From Larix kaempferi (taxonomy: Eukaryota > Streptophyta > Pinopsida > Pinales > Pinaceae): DNA of 64,000 bases. Below are positions 34,644 to 48,400 of this stretch, piece after piece. Positions within the stretch are counted from its first letter, which is position 1. Each line of letters begins with the position of its first letter. The notes under the pieces are model-generated. The model ran no database searches. It worked only from the letters and a program-made list of their open reading frames with translations, and had not been told where the DNA came from. The stretch spans positions 11,791,001 to 11,855,000 of the forward strand of contig BSBM01000199.1 of NCBI GenBank assembly GCA_027924585.1, given 5' to 3'. The position numbers were made by a program, and so were the translations under genes.

Positions 34644-37600
34644 AACTCATGATTTAGTATTTGCTAATGCACTTGCAACAACAATTGGAATATAATTAGA
34701 CTTCAATTTCAAGGATATGATATTGGTTTAGCGCACTAGACATTATTGAAGGCAATCTAGAAATTTAATGTATGTTATAATTTTTTAATGCCAAAAGAAT
34801 TCAACGCTTTAAACATATGTAAGAGAAGGAGGTATATATGATAATACATTCCATTTAGGAGAATAGTAAGGACGATGCAATGTCCATGAATGTAAACAAG
34901 GTCATTTTTACCTTTGCCTCCCATATAGTTTGGAGAACATTATTGAGAAATGAGTTTTAAAATGATGATTTGAGCATCAATAACCAAATATTTAAGGATC
35001 TAGTTGCATACTTGGGATATTTCAACATTGTAGATGCATTGCTTGGCATGGAAGGTTGCAACTAGGGGAGGAGAGGAACCCTCCAAAATTCATGATGTAG
35101 AGAAGTGTTAGAGTACTATAAAGAAGGCACGCATCCACCCAACTATAAGAAGAAGCAGGTCCCATGGTGTCTGATGACTCCACATAAGAAAAAAACCAAG
35201 GGAATGCACTACAAATTTAATAAAACAAGAAAACAGAGTAACAAAGTAAGTAAACATATTTATTTATGTTCAATTTGGTTTACCTTAAACGCAATACAAA
35301 CATCTTTGTCTCATGTTGCAAGAGCCGTTATACTACAACCGAATGTTTTTTATACTTATTCAACTGCTAATTTCCTTTTGTGCTCGAATGTGAGTTAAAT
35401 TTATAGGGACAAACTTTATTTTCGCTCAGTTGACTTAGGTTTGAATCTCAATCAATAGCAGAAACATGCGGTGGCAAAGGGAACTCAATTCACAACCATT
35501 GGAAAAATCTAAAATCCGAACAATTGGGTAATTGAGGAAACACATAGGATTTAAGACTTTTTCACAAATAAAAGAACAATTGGATGTGTGGCTTGACAAC
35601 TGCGTGTGATATGTGGCACTCAAATAGTCTTATTGAAAATGCAGTTTTCATTGTTCAAATCATGATTTACATCATTTAAATAATTTTAAAACATGATATT
35701 TAGTCCAAAACCCATGACCTAGTTATTTTTTTATTGTTTAATTTAACTCATAGATCATGGAGAACTTGTGTTATCATAAATCCTTCTTTATATTGTTTTT
35801 ATTGGAAATTAGGAAAAATGTTCAACTAAATTTGACCTTCAAAACTCTAGTCGTAACTCCATCGTAAAACTAAACAGACATATATGTTGTGTGGTTATCA
35901 TTCAATGTAAATAAGATATGGTTAACTTCATATATTTTAATTATATATATATTTTTTATTATGTATGTCTTTTTTGGATTTTCTTTATTTTATATATATA
36001 TATATATAATTTTCTTTAATTATATATATATTTTTTTTGTTATGATCGGTAATCCATGGACATATTTAATTGCCATTTTGTTATGAAGAGATAAGGTAGG
36101 TGGAGTTATATTTTATAGATAATATTTTAATGTTTAATAATATATAATAATTTTAATGTTAGAAGTCTTTCTTACGAGGAGATAAGGTAGGTGGAGTTAT
36201 ATTTTATAGATAATATTTTAATGTTTAATAATATGTACATACTAATTTTAAATTATTAACTCTCCATGCGTATTACATCGTTTTCGTTTGATATATGTAT
36301 GACTAATAAATTCATATATCACTACATTACTTTATACTGCGTGGAGTTTTTTTTTTTTTAATAACGAAGAATATTTTTATAAAAAATATTTTATAAATAT
36401 TTGTGTACTGCATGGATCTTGATCTATTTTTTTATAACGAAGAATATTTTTATAAAAAAAATTTCATAAATATTTGTATAAAGTCTTATGGATGGCATTG
36501 TATTTTTCAATTATATTAGAAGTCTTGGATCCTTCGTTAAGAAGAAGTTATATTTTATAGATAATATTTTAATGTTTAATAATATTTTAAATTATTAGCT
36601 CTCTATGCGTATTACTTCGTAGTGTTTACATCGTTTTTGTTTGAATGGTTGAAAATAGAGCCTCCGTATCATTAATAAATTCATATACCACTGCATTATA
36701 TCATTAATAAATTCACATATCACTGCTGCATTACTTTATACAGCCTGGATCTTGATCTTGATCTATTTCTTTATAAATAGAGCAACCAATACGATGGGCA
36801 AGGTAATACGAGACAAAACAGCTATATGCTTGTAATACATTGTTTTGATTATATTATATTTATTTTATTTGTTAATATTTCTATGAGGTTTTGGTCAAGT
36901 TACAAAATATTTTTTTTTTATAATTATAAATAAAAAATTTCAATAAAAATTAATAACTAATATTATTTTATTTCAAATGAATATTATTTTATTAAATTGT
37001 CAATTTTTGTTAACTCATTAGTTAAAGTGTGGGTTACTGTGGTTCAATTCCTTTTGGATGAATTAGATGGGAAGAGACTCTCAAATCCAACCAGTGAATA
37101 GTTGATATGGTCTAGATTGGATGTGATCCCCATTAGATGTCATAGTTTTAAAACCAAAGCCACTCTTACAAATTAAAGAAATTCTAGCAAACAAACAAAA
37201 AAAACATTATTTTATTAAATTAATATTCTTTAAAAAACAATTTAAAAAAATAATATACACTAAATAGATTTATATGTAATAGAAACCAAAAAATATAAAA
37301 TATAAAACCTTCTTATTAAATTGTTCTTATACAGAATAAAATTTAAAAAGAAAAATAAATAATATATTAAATAAATTTATACATAGAAAAAAATATAAAA
37401 CTTAAAACCTTCTTATTAAATATATATTAAACATATAAAACACATTTTTTCACCAAATACCCAATCTCATTGATGAAAACTCACAAATTAAACAATGCAC
37501 CAAACATTAATTTAATAATTTTAATACTAATGGTAAACATATTAATAATATTTATAATTTTTTATATTAATTTATAAAATTAATTTAATTTTTTATTATA

Positions 37601-38142
37601 AATAAATTTTATTTTTACATATAAAAATATTATATATATGTAAAAGCTAGTAGTTAGTTTCCAAGTGGTAATCTAGTGTCTTAATAATATATTCATTCAT
37701 CATTTATCCTAAGCCCATAAATTTAAAATTAATTTAAAACTCTCAAATTAATTTTAATATAATTTATTTTAATTATACACCATTAAATATTTTTCGACCA
37801 ATGGTTGAATGGCTACTTCTAACTACCTTCGTACGGGAATGGGATCACAAGTTTTCTTAGGCTTAAAATGGATATAAAAGTTCTTATGGGAAAGAAGGGT
37901 GTTGGTTAGGAGATAAAAACACTCATAAATGATTCTCTAGGAATAAATAATTTGGATAAATATGTAATCAAACATTCAATTAATTTAGATATGTATGCTT
38001 TAAACATTATACATGAATCACAAATATGCACTAAACTTGTTCAAATGGTTGTGGAGAGGTTTAACTTTTGAAAATTAACACTCATTTAAAGACCAACGAT
38101 AGACCTCTGTCTATGGCATGTAGTGAGCAATAAACCGCGTCT
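34644..38142. other. AT-rich gap without genes
   Basis: No gene is supported. The region includes AT microsatellites near 35993-36008 and the dispersed direct repeats listed separately. Open frames are short and AT-driven. Confidence 0.55.
36087..36590. repeat. AT-rich direct repeats
   Basis: GAGATAAGGTAGGTGGAGTT followed by about 40 bp recurs near 36087 and 36178. The latter part recurs again near 36545. A second pair, AACGAAGAATATTTTTATAA with its surroundings, occurs near 36363 and 36437. The pattern suggests repeated local duplication. Confidence 0.75.
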
Positions 38143-40700
38143 TTAGTTGATAACAATGCCTTTATGGCGCAACCGCTCCACTACTTCCTTGCCCCACTGC
38201 AGTTTGGAACATCCACTGGCCGAAACCCCCTTCAAAGAACTCAAATGCTCAACATCGGGCAACTCTTGTAACTTGTTGCAAGAATAAAATCGCAGTATTC
38301 GAAGCTTTGACAAGAGTGACAACCGTTGTATTCGCTTTAGTTTTGGACATTTGTATATCTCCAAGCTCTCCAAAGATACCAATGTTTCAAGAGTTGACAT
38401 CTCCTCTAGGTCTTCGAAGCTAAAAATGTGTAATGTTTGAAGTTTTGAAAGAGTATAAAGCTCTCGTATTTTAATCAATATAGGACAACTTATTAACACT
38501 AGATTTGTTAGTGTTGTTGGAAATGCTCCAACCTCCAGTAGACTATCACAACTGTAGATTCTAAGATCATGAATTTTGGGGAAAACAACGTTACAATAAA
38601 ATACCTCAGAAGCATCCAGTTTACTCAACACTCCTTGCACTCTCGAATTTGTCGTTGTTTCAAACTCCCATCTAACATTTTTGCATCTTAGATTTCTTGA
38701 AGGGCATTCTTTTAACTCTAGCAGTTCAAGATTGTACATGGTTGAGATGCTCAACTTTATAAACTGATTCAACATTACAATGGAATCAAGCAAACATTTC
38801 CCAGGGCAACGGAATAAATTCAATTCCTCAAATTACATAGGTTTCCAATAGACCTAGGTAACTTTTTGAAGCCAAAACTCAAATATAGTTCTCACAAGAA
38901 CACTTGATATGTAAGCTGGGGAGGCAATACTTTAACATTTCCACAACCTGAGAGGTATAACCGTTGAAGTGTGATGATATTTCCCAGTGTTTCCTCTGAG
39001 ATGGTCAACTTCACACAACCCTTTAAACACAGATGTTGAAGTTGTATTAAATTTCTGAAAGAATTTGGCAGCATCTGCAATTCCTTGCAATAACCCATGT
39101 CAATATACTCGAGCTTGGTCAAATTTCCAAAGGAATTTTGGAGCATTTTCAAATGTTTACACCTGAACAAGTCAACACGTTGGAGGTTGGTTAATTTCCC
39201 AAAAGAATCTAGTAGTGACTTCATTACCATACACCCTTGTAATTCCAACTGTTTCAAGGACTGCAACTAACATAACTCATCTTGGAATGTTTCGAGAGTA
39301 CGACCAATGTTACGCTAGAGGGTGATATTCATGAGGTGTTGCAGCTGTGCTATGGACTCTGGAATCTTTGTAGACTAAAAAAATCGATATGCACTCCCTC
39401 TGTTGTAGAGGTTCCTTAAATGCTCCCTCTATGTCAACTATTGTGCATTGTGGTATATCAAGACAACTAAGCAATTTTTTCAAGAAAGGAAAATAAAAAC
39501 CACATTTTCTCAATAAATTGCATGACTACCTACCTCAATTTCATGCCACAATATTTCCAACAGTATCCCCGACTCCCATGTTGTCCTATGGCCTTTTATA
39601 TATAGGACTCTTAAATTCTCCACTAAAATATTTGAAGCTAAGGAGGAGTATGGACAGTTAAAAAAATGAAGCAATATTAGCTGCGGTCACTTCCCAATGC
39701 TTAACACGCTTTGCACACAAGAACCTTTACGCCACGGCAACCTTAGCTGAAATACCAGACAATTGTGCTCTCAATGTTTTTTATTCCGCACACCTAAATT
39801 GTTCTCTATAAACTGTTAGAAACAATATTGATATCCTTGCAAATTTTAAGAATTCAAAATTTGATAGACCACAACACTATTTTGAAAGTCGGTCTAAAAA
39901 TTCAAATATGTACAGGTGATTGGTTCAAAATATTGTTAGTCACACGCCAGATAGGTCACGAAGGTTCTTTGTGCACCATATATCTTCCTAGGTCTCTTAG
40001 TTGGTTGTGCATTCTTATAATAGATACATCCTTTATATACCAACGATTATAAACAATAGAATCACATTTGACCTTCACCTACACGAGACTCTTCTGGTGT
40101 AGATTTTGAAAACCCGAGGATCCTTCGCACCCAGATTCGTCCCATATCCTGATGGTTGTATCTTTGTCTTCTCCTATGAAGAAATAGGCAATGTCTAAGA
40201 ACATATGCTTCTCCTCTTCATCCAGATTGTCGTAGCTGATTCTTAGTCTCTTATGTATATCTTTGGGAGGTATTTTATAGATTTTTCACAATTGTGCTTT
40301 CTCATGCTCAAGATTATCTTTTCCATAAAGAAGCACCCTGATGACTTGAAGAGATAATGACAATCCATCGTAGGGATCCACAAACCCTTGAACCACTTGG
40401 TAAAATACTGCAACATGATGAGGTTGGTTGAAGGCATGCCAGCAGAAGAGTTATGTGGAGTGTTGTGGATTGAGGCCTTATAGCTTGTAAATAAATAAAT
40501 CTTCAATTCCCCATCTTATAATAACTACCTTATCTCGAGACGTAACTACAACTAAGCTATAAGTAAGCCGATCTTTAGATGGTGAAATTAATGCATCTAC
40601 CTGGTGTATATGATCCACATCATCTAAAATGATAAGAGCATGAGAAACTAATAAATGCTTTTTAAGATGAGAGATACCTCCATGAATGTTGTTTATCAAG
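38143..40700 (-). pseudogene. TIR-NBS-LRR-type resistance gene, 5'-truncated pseudogene
   Basis: NLR proteins are intracellular immune receptors. Reading the minus strand from 40700 down: the NB-ARC begins just before kinase-2, seen as ALIILDDVDHIHQVDAL (near 40600-40650), and continues with RNBS-B-like SLVVVTSRDKV. Further on come LRISYDNLDEEEKHMFLDIAYFF, and an MHD-like motif RMHNQLRDLGRYM near 39985-40025, with Asn in place of the usual Asp. LRRs follow in two open blocks (38892-39266, 124 codons; 38143-38823, 226 codons) with repeats such as LELKECPS, LEIYKCPKL and LRFYSCNKLQELPDVEHLSSL. The final stop is at 38143. TIR and P-loop are missing. The break lies within 10 bp of the copia LTR at 40708. 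Several stops and frameshifts occur. Assignment to the TNL class rests on the Asp-containing kinase-2 (LDDVD) and MHDxLRDLGR style. Confidence 0.85.
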
Positions 40701-40707
40701 GGAAAAC

Positions 40708-41653
40708 TGTGTAGACAAAGATTTCACTACATAGTTCTTACTATTTACAATTTGCTCGGAGTTACTAAGAAGAGTTACTGAGCTCTATTTACTATGTAGA
40801 CTTAGTGAGCTCTTTATATTGCACAGATTGATATTTACTGCATGAACTTTAATTTTTGGTGAAATAATTTTTCTTTCGAAAAACTCGGCACAATAACTCA
40901 AACTTTAATTATAACTTTATAAAATTTATTTTATCTTTTTGCAACTTAAAATATATTTACCATGCACATCCAAAGGTAAATACTTTTCATATGTGAACTT
41001 TTACGAGCCTTACAACTTAGTGCGCGATATTTTAGGACATTATCCTAAATTTGTACGGGGTGATTTTGCAATCTTTCACTTTTCACTTTTCACGTCGCAG
41101 TAAACTTAACTCAAATATTTTTCATTTTTATAAAAGAAAAAATTCAGAGATTCACGCTCCAGGAAATATGTGCGACACATGAAATAAAATTTTGTGACAT
41201 AAAGCAAGACAAATACAAATTATATTTTACCATGAAAAATAATTGCGACTGGATTTTTACACAGATCTTGTGCTCATAAGCTTTAACAAACTTCTCTTTC
41301 ACAAGCTTGAGCTCCTGGACTTTCATGGACTACTAAAAACTTACTTCGGCTTCGGCCTTCTTCTTCTTGCATTTCTCATGCATTGCAAAATGACTCTACT
41401 TTTCAATGTTAAATGCAAAGACCATGGAATGGCTTCACTTGGAAGCTACCGAGTAATATTAAAGACTGTAATTAAATTTTTGAGTGACATCTAACTAAAA
41501 ACTTGACTTATGAACTACTATTCAACCGCTTAAATATGGTGAGACGTGAACTCCATATCCTGCCATACTAACTGTCATTATAGACTAACAGATTGACTAT
41601 CAGAGCTGACGCAGGCTAGATACACAATCGGCTCATAATTAATATTCCCAACA
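40708..41653 (-). repeat. Probable Ty1/copia 3' LTR
   Basis: Read on the minus strand it begins TGTTGGGAATATTAATTATG at 41653, directly after a polypurine-like AAGGCAGAG, the usual copia junction. The left candidate end is TGTGTAGAC at 40708, giving about 946 bp with TG...CA ends and partly inverted termini. Its left edge touches the TNL break. No second LTR was found in the window, so the left edge is inferred. Confidence 0.65.
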
Positions 41654-41662
41654 CTCTGCCTT
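41654..41662 (-). other. Copia polypurine tract
   Basis: The minus strand reads AAGGCAGAG immediately before the TGTTGGG LTR start. It is the plus-strand primer site of the copia element. Confidence 0.65.
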
Positions 41663-41748
41663 AATTATGAGCTTCAAATTACATCAAAAACATTTTAGAG
41701 CTTGAATTGACTGTGAAAATATCATTCATTTTCATAATTAACAACTCT

Positions 41749-42450
41749 TCAACAACTGCGCATATACTGGAAATTTTCTTTTTCCAATGGTGTTGTAAAT
41801 ATTTCTACCAGCTGATCTCCAGATCTACAAAAATCTAAACAAATTTCTTTGTTATTTACCAATTCTCTGATGAAATGATACCTGGTGTCAATATGCTTGG
41901 TTCTTGTATGATACACATGGTTCTTTAACAACTCAATGGTTGAATTGTTGTTGCAGTAAATTATTGTGGGTTCTTTTTGGCACTGTGACACATCCTTTAA
42001 CATTTTGCGCATCCAAACAGCTTGACATGCAGCGCTAGTAGCTATGACATACTCTGCTTTTGTTGATGATGGAGTTACAATGGGATTTTTTTTTGATTCC
42101 CATGACACTAATCCTGTACCAAAATGAAATGTGTACCCAGAGGTGCTTTTCCTATCATCCTTACTTCCCATGTAATCACTATCAGTGTATCCAACAAGTC
42201 TGAAATATTCTAAAGTTGAGTACTGAATGCCAAAATCCTTTGTGCCACTTACATACCTCATAATTCTTTTAGCTGCCTACCAGTGTGAGTATTTTGGGGA
42301 CTCCATGAACCTTGAAATCAGACTTACTCCATACATTATATCAAGCCTTGTTGCAGTAAGATACATAAGACTTCCAACCAGCCTTTTGAATAGTGTGGGA
42401 TCAACATTTGATCCATCATCCTCCTTGCTTAATTTGATCCATCCATAATC
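41749..42450 (-). pseudogene. Ty1/copia RNase H and RT tail (element C, 3' part)
   Basis: The minus strand shows the C-terminal copia pol. NVDPTLFKRLVGSLMYLT and SRFMESPKYSHW come first, then after one stop a 170-codon block with MRYVSGTKDFGI, GYTDSDYMGSKDDRKSTSGY (RNase H first Asp), SSTKAEYVIATSA (Glu), and KHIDTRYHFIRE. The ending matches the usual copia C-terminus shortly before the polypurine tract. Most of pol upstream is missing and is replaced by gypsy sequence in the same frame (see 42466-44412). Confidence 0.9.
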
Positions 42451-42465
42451 ATATATCCATCCATC

Positions 42466-44412
42466 CATCATAGATATCCTATCTACTCAAACAACTTTCT
42501 GCAAAGTTTGATCCATCTTGGGAAAATGATAATTATCCTTAAGAGAGCATTTGTTGAGATTTCTGGAATCAACACACAACCCTATTTCTCCACTCTTTCT
42601 TCTAGCATGGACCAAATTTGGAACCCATTCGGAGTATCTAATATGAATTATTATTTTGACATCTAATAACTTCCTCACTTCCCTTTCTACAATGGGAAAC
42701 ATAATATGATTTGTTTGCCTGAGCTTCTTCCTGAAAGGATTGGTTCCAAGCTTCAAAGGGATCTTATGATCAATTATTGACGTATCATAGGTTCTCAGAT
42801 CTTCATACCTCCATGAAAAGACATCTATATGTTCTTTAAAAATCTTTATGTATCTCTATTTTGCTTCAGTAGGCAGAAGCCTTGAACGTTTGATATTCTT
42901 GGGTGCCTCTTGAGTGCCAATATTTACCTCTTCGACATCATCTTCTTTTGGTTGGATTTTGGGGTTATGAGGAACGTCATTCTTGTCAAATAGCCTTTCT
43001 ATAGGAACTAGTCCTTTAGGAATGAAATTACTCTTCAGCTGGACAATCTTATGATTTGCTATTTTGTAGTCCAACTTGACATCAGTATCCTCTTTTTCTT
43101 GACTGTCCGCATCATCTTCCGTTTCTTGGTCTTGATCAATGCATTTACTGGAGAATTCATCAATCACTTCTAGAAATGTTTTAATCTATTCATCATCTTC
43201 AAAAACTTGCTAGTGTTTGGTGTTGTCAGGGATAGATGGCCTATAGATCATCTCAACTTCATGTCTCAACTTAATTTATGTGGGATGTTTGAAAGAACTT
43301 GCTGCTATGGCCAATGAATCATCTCTTTGATTTTCTTCTATAGGAATGGTTGTGATATTAAAAGCTTCGAATAAATTATCAATTAAATACCATACCTCAT
43401 TCTCGTAAGCTCTAATTTCCAGATGCTTAGTCTGGTATTTTCCTTTTATCTGCTGCACTATTAGTTTTGAATATCCAAATAGATAATTAAGTTTTATCCC
43501 CATCTTTCTAGCTATTTTTAGACCCAAGACCAATGATTCATATTCAACCACATTGTTTGTGGCCTCAAAATTTAATTTAAAAGGCGGTGGAATATCTTCT
43601 TTGGTTGGATAAATAAGAATTACCCCAGCTCCAGCTTCATCTTTGGTAGAGGATCCATCAAAGTACATATCCCAAATATGATCATGTTGAAGATTTACAT
43701 TCTTTGCTGCCATCAATTCCATAGGTTCTTCTTTATAATCATCTCCTATAGTTAACATACAATAGCCCATATTTTCTTCTATGGTGTATATAGGATTGTT
43801 TATAGGGTTGCTTCCCTCACCGAGTATGTAGGTATACATGGCTTCTCTATACAGCCTTTTGGTCTCTCCTGCAAACAATGGAACAATAGCATATTTCATG
43901 TCCATTTGCATGGTTCCTCCCATCCTTTTTGCACAAGTTCTTGACAGTAACATACCGTACCTTGAAGGTACATCAACTACTACCACATCAAAAAAAATAC
44001 TTTTGGATGGTAACTATGCCAAAGTTACCACCATGTTCTTTATAATGCCTACACATTTTACTGGTTTTGAATCAAAACTATACAAGTCATGGTAAGGTTT
44101 TGTGATTTCCAACCCTAATACTTCCATGATTAAATCAGGCATAAGATTGCGAGAAGCACCTAAATCCAAGATACAATTATGCAACAATTTTCCATGTAGA
44201 CAAAAGGTTATATAAAAAGGAGGTGTATATTCATTATTTTCATCTTCAACTATAGGTCCAACTTCAATAGTATGGGTTTCATCAACAATATTCAAACTGT
44301 CTGATTGAGGACTAGCATTATTCAACTTGAGAAATTTTTCAATTTGTTTGGCATAAACAGGGTGCTTAGGAAGTTCAGATAGTGGAATAAACATCTTAAT
44401 TTTAGAAAGCTC
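42466..44412 (-). pseudogene. Ty3/gypsy PR, RNase H and RT N-terminus (element C, 5' part)
   Basis: All four open blocks on the minus strand lie in one frame, separated by single stops. Order: protease-like block (44014-44394) with LDLGASRNLMP, where the catalytic D-S/T-G is D-L-G. Then comes an RNase H domain (about 43290-43680) with MYFDGSS, TNNVVEYESL and NQRDDSLA, in which the third acidic site is Tyr (FGYSKL). An acidic linker follows (42856-43167), then RT N-terminus (42487-42756) with REVRKLLDVKIIIHIRYSEW and CVDSRNLNKCSLKDNYHFPK. RT stops at ISMMDG near 42465, where copia sequence begins. The RNase H between PR and RT is of the aRNH type. Confidence 0.85.
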
Positions 44413-45400
44413 ATGCTAAAAATAAAAAGGTGTTGACCTCTGACTTCCACAAATTGTCTCGAGTTAGAAAGAGTTAGGAATCATGAGTCAAGGGTCAATT
44501 CGATATAGATATTGATGATCTTTCGACTTTCGAATTCCACAATTAGTGATAAATTCAGCAGATTCAGGAGTTGGAGGTAGGTAGTGAAATTAAACTAGAT
44601 TAAAAGGATAGCTCCCCAACTTCCGACTACCGATATTCAAGGAAAAAGAAGTGGAGTTGTAAAATCAACAATGTTAAATTAATTTTAAAGAATTTAGCAC
44701 CGAATTATGACTGCCAATATAAACAAATTTAACAGAAGTCAGAATCGGAAGTGCAGATTTCTCAATTATTTCTTAACTTGATCAAGTGAATTGGAAGTAC
44801 GAAAGACTCAAATTGTTTCAGGTTTTATTTTGAAATATCATTAAGCAAAAGTCAAACAAAATTAAACAAACAAATAGAGTGCTTTCAAGAAAAATAGACT
44901 TAGTGAATAAATACAAAATTCAATTGGGGCTCCCGTCTTATCTGAATAAGATGGGATTTGTTGTGGCTACAACACACCCATATTGACTTCCTTGCTAATC
45001 CTTAATTTTTTTGTAAGAAGACTACTGAGAAATCAACTTAAGAATTTAATGAATCATGGGATGAACCCATAAATTCATATGACTAAGTATGGCCTCAATT
45101 TTCTGTATCCAGAATTCAATTTCCCTCATAGGGATTTGTTTCTCTTCCTTCCCATTCAATCATTGGGAAATCATATCCCAATTTTCAGCAAGCTATGCAT
45201 TTCCAATAGTGAAGAAAACATAAATCATAACCAGATAAAGAGCCATGTTTTCGAGTGTTAGAAATGCCTAGAAATGCACGTGGGTTGTAAAATTCAGTGG
45301 GCATCCATATATATCAACCCTAGGGAGAATTTGAGGGTGTTAAAGCCCAAAAATCCATAGGAAACCCCAGATTTGGTAGCCTGGAAGTTGAATTTTGTAA
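44413..45400. other. Gap, probably 5' non-coding or gag relic of element C
   Basis: A few more codons extend the protease frame to about 44412. Beyond that no gag or LTR edge can be supported. Confidence 0.35.
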
Positions 45401-48400
45401 CATCCTGAATTTTCATAAAAATTTAAAACTTTTGAAAACGGCATTAAATCAGATAAATATAGTTGCGGAAAATAATAAATGTTTGATTACAACAACAATG
45501 ATTAAAAAGTTGTTTAGTACTAAACATAATTTTTTTTCTGAGTTAGCAACATTTTGATCACGACTACTTAACACGCTTTTAACAAACATGATTATTGTAA
45601 TAAATGCACTGGCAGGTTAGAAATATGATGCGATACTTTTCTTTTGAGATGATACTGATAGTTTGCTTTCTTGATGTGTGAGGGTGTCCTACGAGGTACC
45701 TTGGAGTTTACTTAGCTGCAACGCTAAAGCATTTGAAATATTTCTATGTGCAGACGACAAGTAAGAAGTTCGATGACTGCATAGTTTAAGAGTACGTGTG
45801 TAATTCAATTCAACGTCGTAAATAAATAGAATGTTATGAAATCTATTGCGACTCACCAAAAATCATGCAGGTATGAAATACATGGTTATGTTTACTGGTT
45901 TCAAATGCTGTCTTACAACTCAACAATGTTTTAAAAACAAAGTCGTCTATTAAAATCATCGTTATCGTGACCATCGTCATTGTTGTAGCTGGATTTTGTC
46001 GCCGTCTTAAGGTAATTAATTTCTTCATAGTACTGATATAGTAAATGTACCGTAAAAAAATCATTAAATGTTTGCATGATGGATTGATGGTAAGAAGTAC
46101 ATAGCATTAATAGATTTTATGCTAAATATAAAACATTGAATTTGTTTGAAATGTCAAAATGCTAACTCTATCCTTTTATTTTCGCAATAATGAAAACTAT
46201 GAGAAAATATAAAACAATAATAGAAAATTACAATGCTAACATTATAAATACTATGAATTATTAATCCTATGCTACAAATGGACTATGTTAACTATATGCA
46301 AAGTGTACATAAGCCTTTTGGCTTAAGGTTCACAATATAAAACATAGATATGAATGTACATACGTTATAACTATAATTACAAACAACAATTGGATCTATA
46401 ACGATTACATAACACAAATATTATCATTCGTAAATCATAGATTTAGAACTATATAAACTTTGAATAACAATTTAACATATCACTAAAGTTTGAATTCATG
46501 AATTGTAAGCTTTGAAGCTTATATCGTTTGATACAAGGTACTAACTCGTATTAAAATCGAAATGACATGTTGTTGGTTGGCATGCGCATCGAGCTACGTT
46601 GGAGATAGTGTTACAGTCCTGTATTAATGGCCGTCCCATATACTGTGGTGACAAGGACCATCAACGCTTCCACATAATGCAACTTAGTGCATAAGACGAC
46701 TGCAAAAGTTACTATGTAATACTTTTACGTTAACAGTCCTCCGAGTTGGCTATTGATCGATCCATCGTGTGCAAATGTGGCAAGGCCATGCTTGTGCTAA
46801 TGAATGAACTATAAATGCAAATGCTATACGATCCCCAATGTAATTGTGTTGGCACATTTGTGATCGTTGATCGACTTGAATCAAGGTCGTTGGATACAAC
46901 CCTATAAGCGTTGTGCCGTTGTGTTGGTTGATGAGGAGTGAATGTCGTTCATTGTTACTATTGTTTCGGCAGTGAGACCGACAGGCTGCTCGATTTTAGG
47001 GTTAGATGACAATGTAAGAGGTTTCGACCTCGAGACCTGTAGGTTAGGGTGATAGTTGCAGGCTTCGTCTTGCTGCCATGGCGTGTGATAGAATGTAGTG
47101 TCTGTAGTTTGAAAAACTGTCGACGTTGATAGATTTGCAGTTTTGTTTCTAAGTTTTGAATGAAAATACATCTTCCTGCAAAAAGAAATAAGGGTATCCT
47201 GGTCTCTTCCAAAGCAAGGAGCTCGTCGTTCGCTGGTTGATGTACAGAGCTCGGTCTCCATTTGCAAACGGTAAGTGCCTTCAGAACTCAGAGTTGTTTG
47301 TAACGTTCAGTTTACAGCTTAAAATGTTATAATGTCTAACTTTTGAACGTTTGTGTAGCAGGTACCAGTTTCGAAAGGGAAAAATTGAGCCAGGGTTTGG
47401 AAATGGATGGCAAGTCTCCATTCCTAGTAACCTCCGGGTCTTCAAACCCTCGTAGGTGCTCTTTCGGTCTTGGTTGATGTGGTTTTCAGCAAAATGAGTA
47501 ACCAAGTTTCGCCATGCTTCGGCATTGTCTGTGAGTCGAGAGTCTTTGAAGACTTTTGTGTTGAAGTGAAAACTTGTACAGGGAATGACCCTCGTAGTTT
47601 AAATGATAATCGTCCTACTTCGTTTTGATACCTAGCTCATCAAGTTGGGAGTTGTAATACTTATTTAAATGCTAGAGGTGGGGATAAACCCTGTGTGGTG
47701 TTTCGTTTTGAAAGTGTAATGTCGACCTATAAGTTGGTGATTCCTTTGTGAAGCTGGAACCTATGTTGGTTCGAAAACTGAAACTTGGAAATGTTTTTTG
47801 GGTTAAGTTTTTGAATGAAATAAAAGTTAGAGCTGAAGCTCGTTAAACTCTGTGTGCTATGTTTTAACCTCGGCAATGGAAAATGTTGTTATACACTACT
47901 CGTTTTATGTTTAATCGTTGAGTTCTATGTAGATAATCATGACTGTCGAGCTATGTAAAAGTTGTATGCATTTCTTAGATGATAAACTCTATGTAAAAGA
48001 AAACGATAGAGTAACTTTTCATTTGCAAAAGAAAAGGAACAGGGCTACGCCCAAATTCTAGTTTTTCTATGATGTAAAAGATGTTTTCGTAATTGAACTC
48101 CAGAAAAGACTTTCAATCAACAACTAGGTTTTGTTCTGCAGTTTGTACATGAGTGTGTAAACTGTGTTTGTTTAACTGTTGGAAAACGATGTTAAGGGTT
48201 TGAAATACTATATAGGGTTTTGAATAAATGATACGAAACCCAGTTTTGAATAATACATACAGTTTATAATGTAATTGGAAAATATGATAATTGTAAACAA
48301 AATAGGGTTTACATTTCTTTTGTTTACAGTTCTGATAATACTGAAATAATTATAAAAATATCTTGACAGGAAAATTGTAAAGAAAAACACTGTGTGTGTG

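Noticed and set aside
35993-36008. TA-rich repeat as a possible regulatory or origin element
   Set aside because: Simple dinucleotide repeat in AT-rich DNA. Nothing else supports a function.
45397-45420. TGTAACATCC string resembling an LTR end, as 5' LTR of element C
   Set aside because: No PBS starting with TGG follows on the minus strand and no matching repeat exists, so an LTR cannot be supported.
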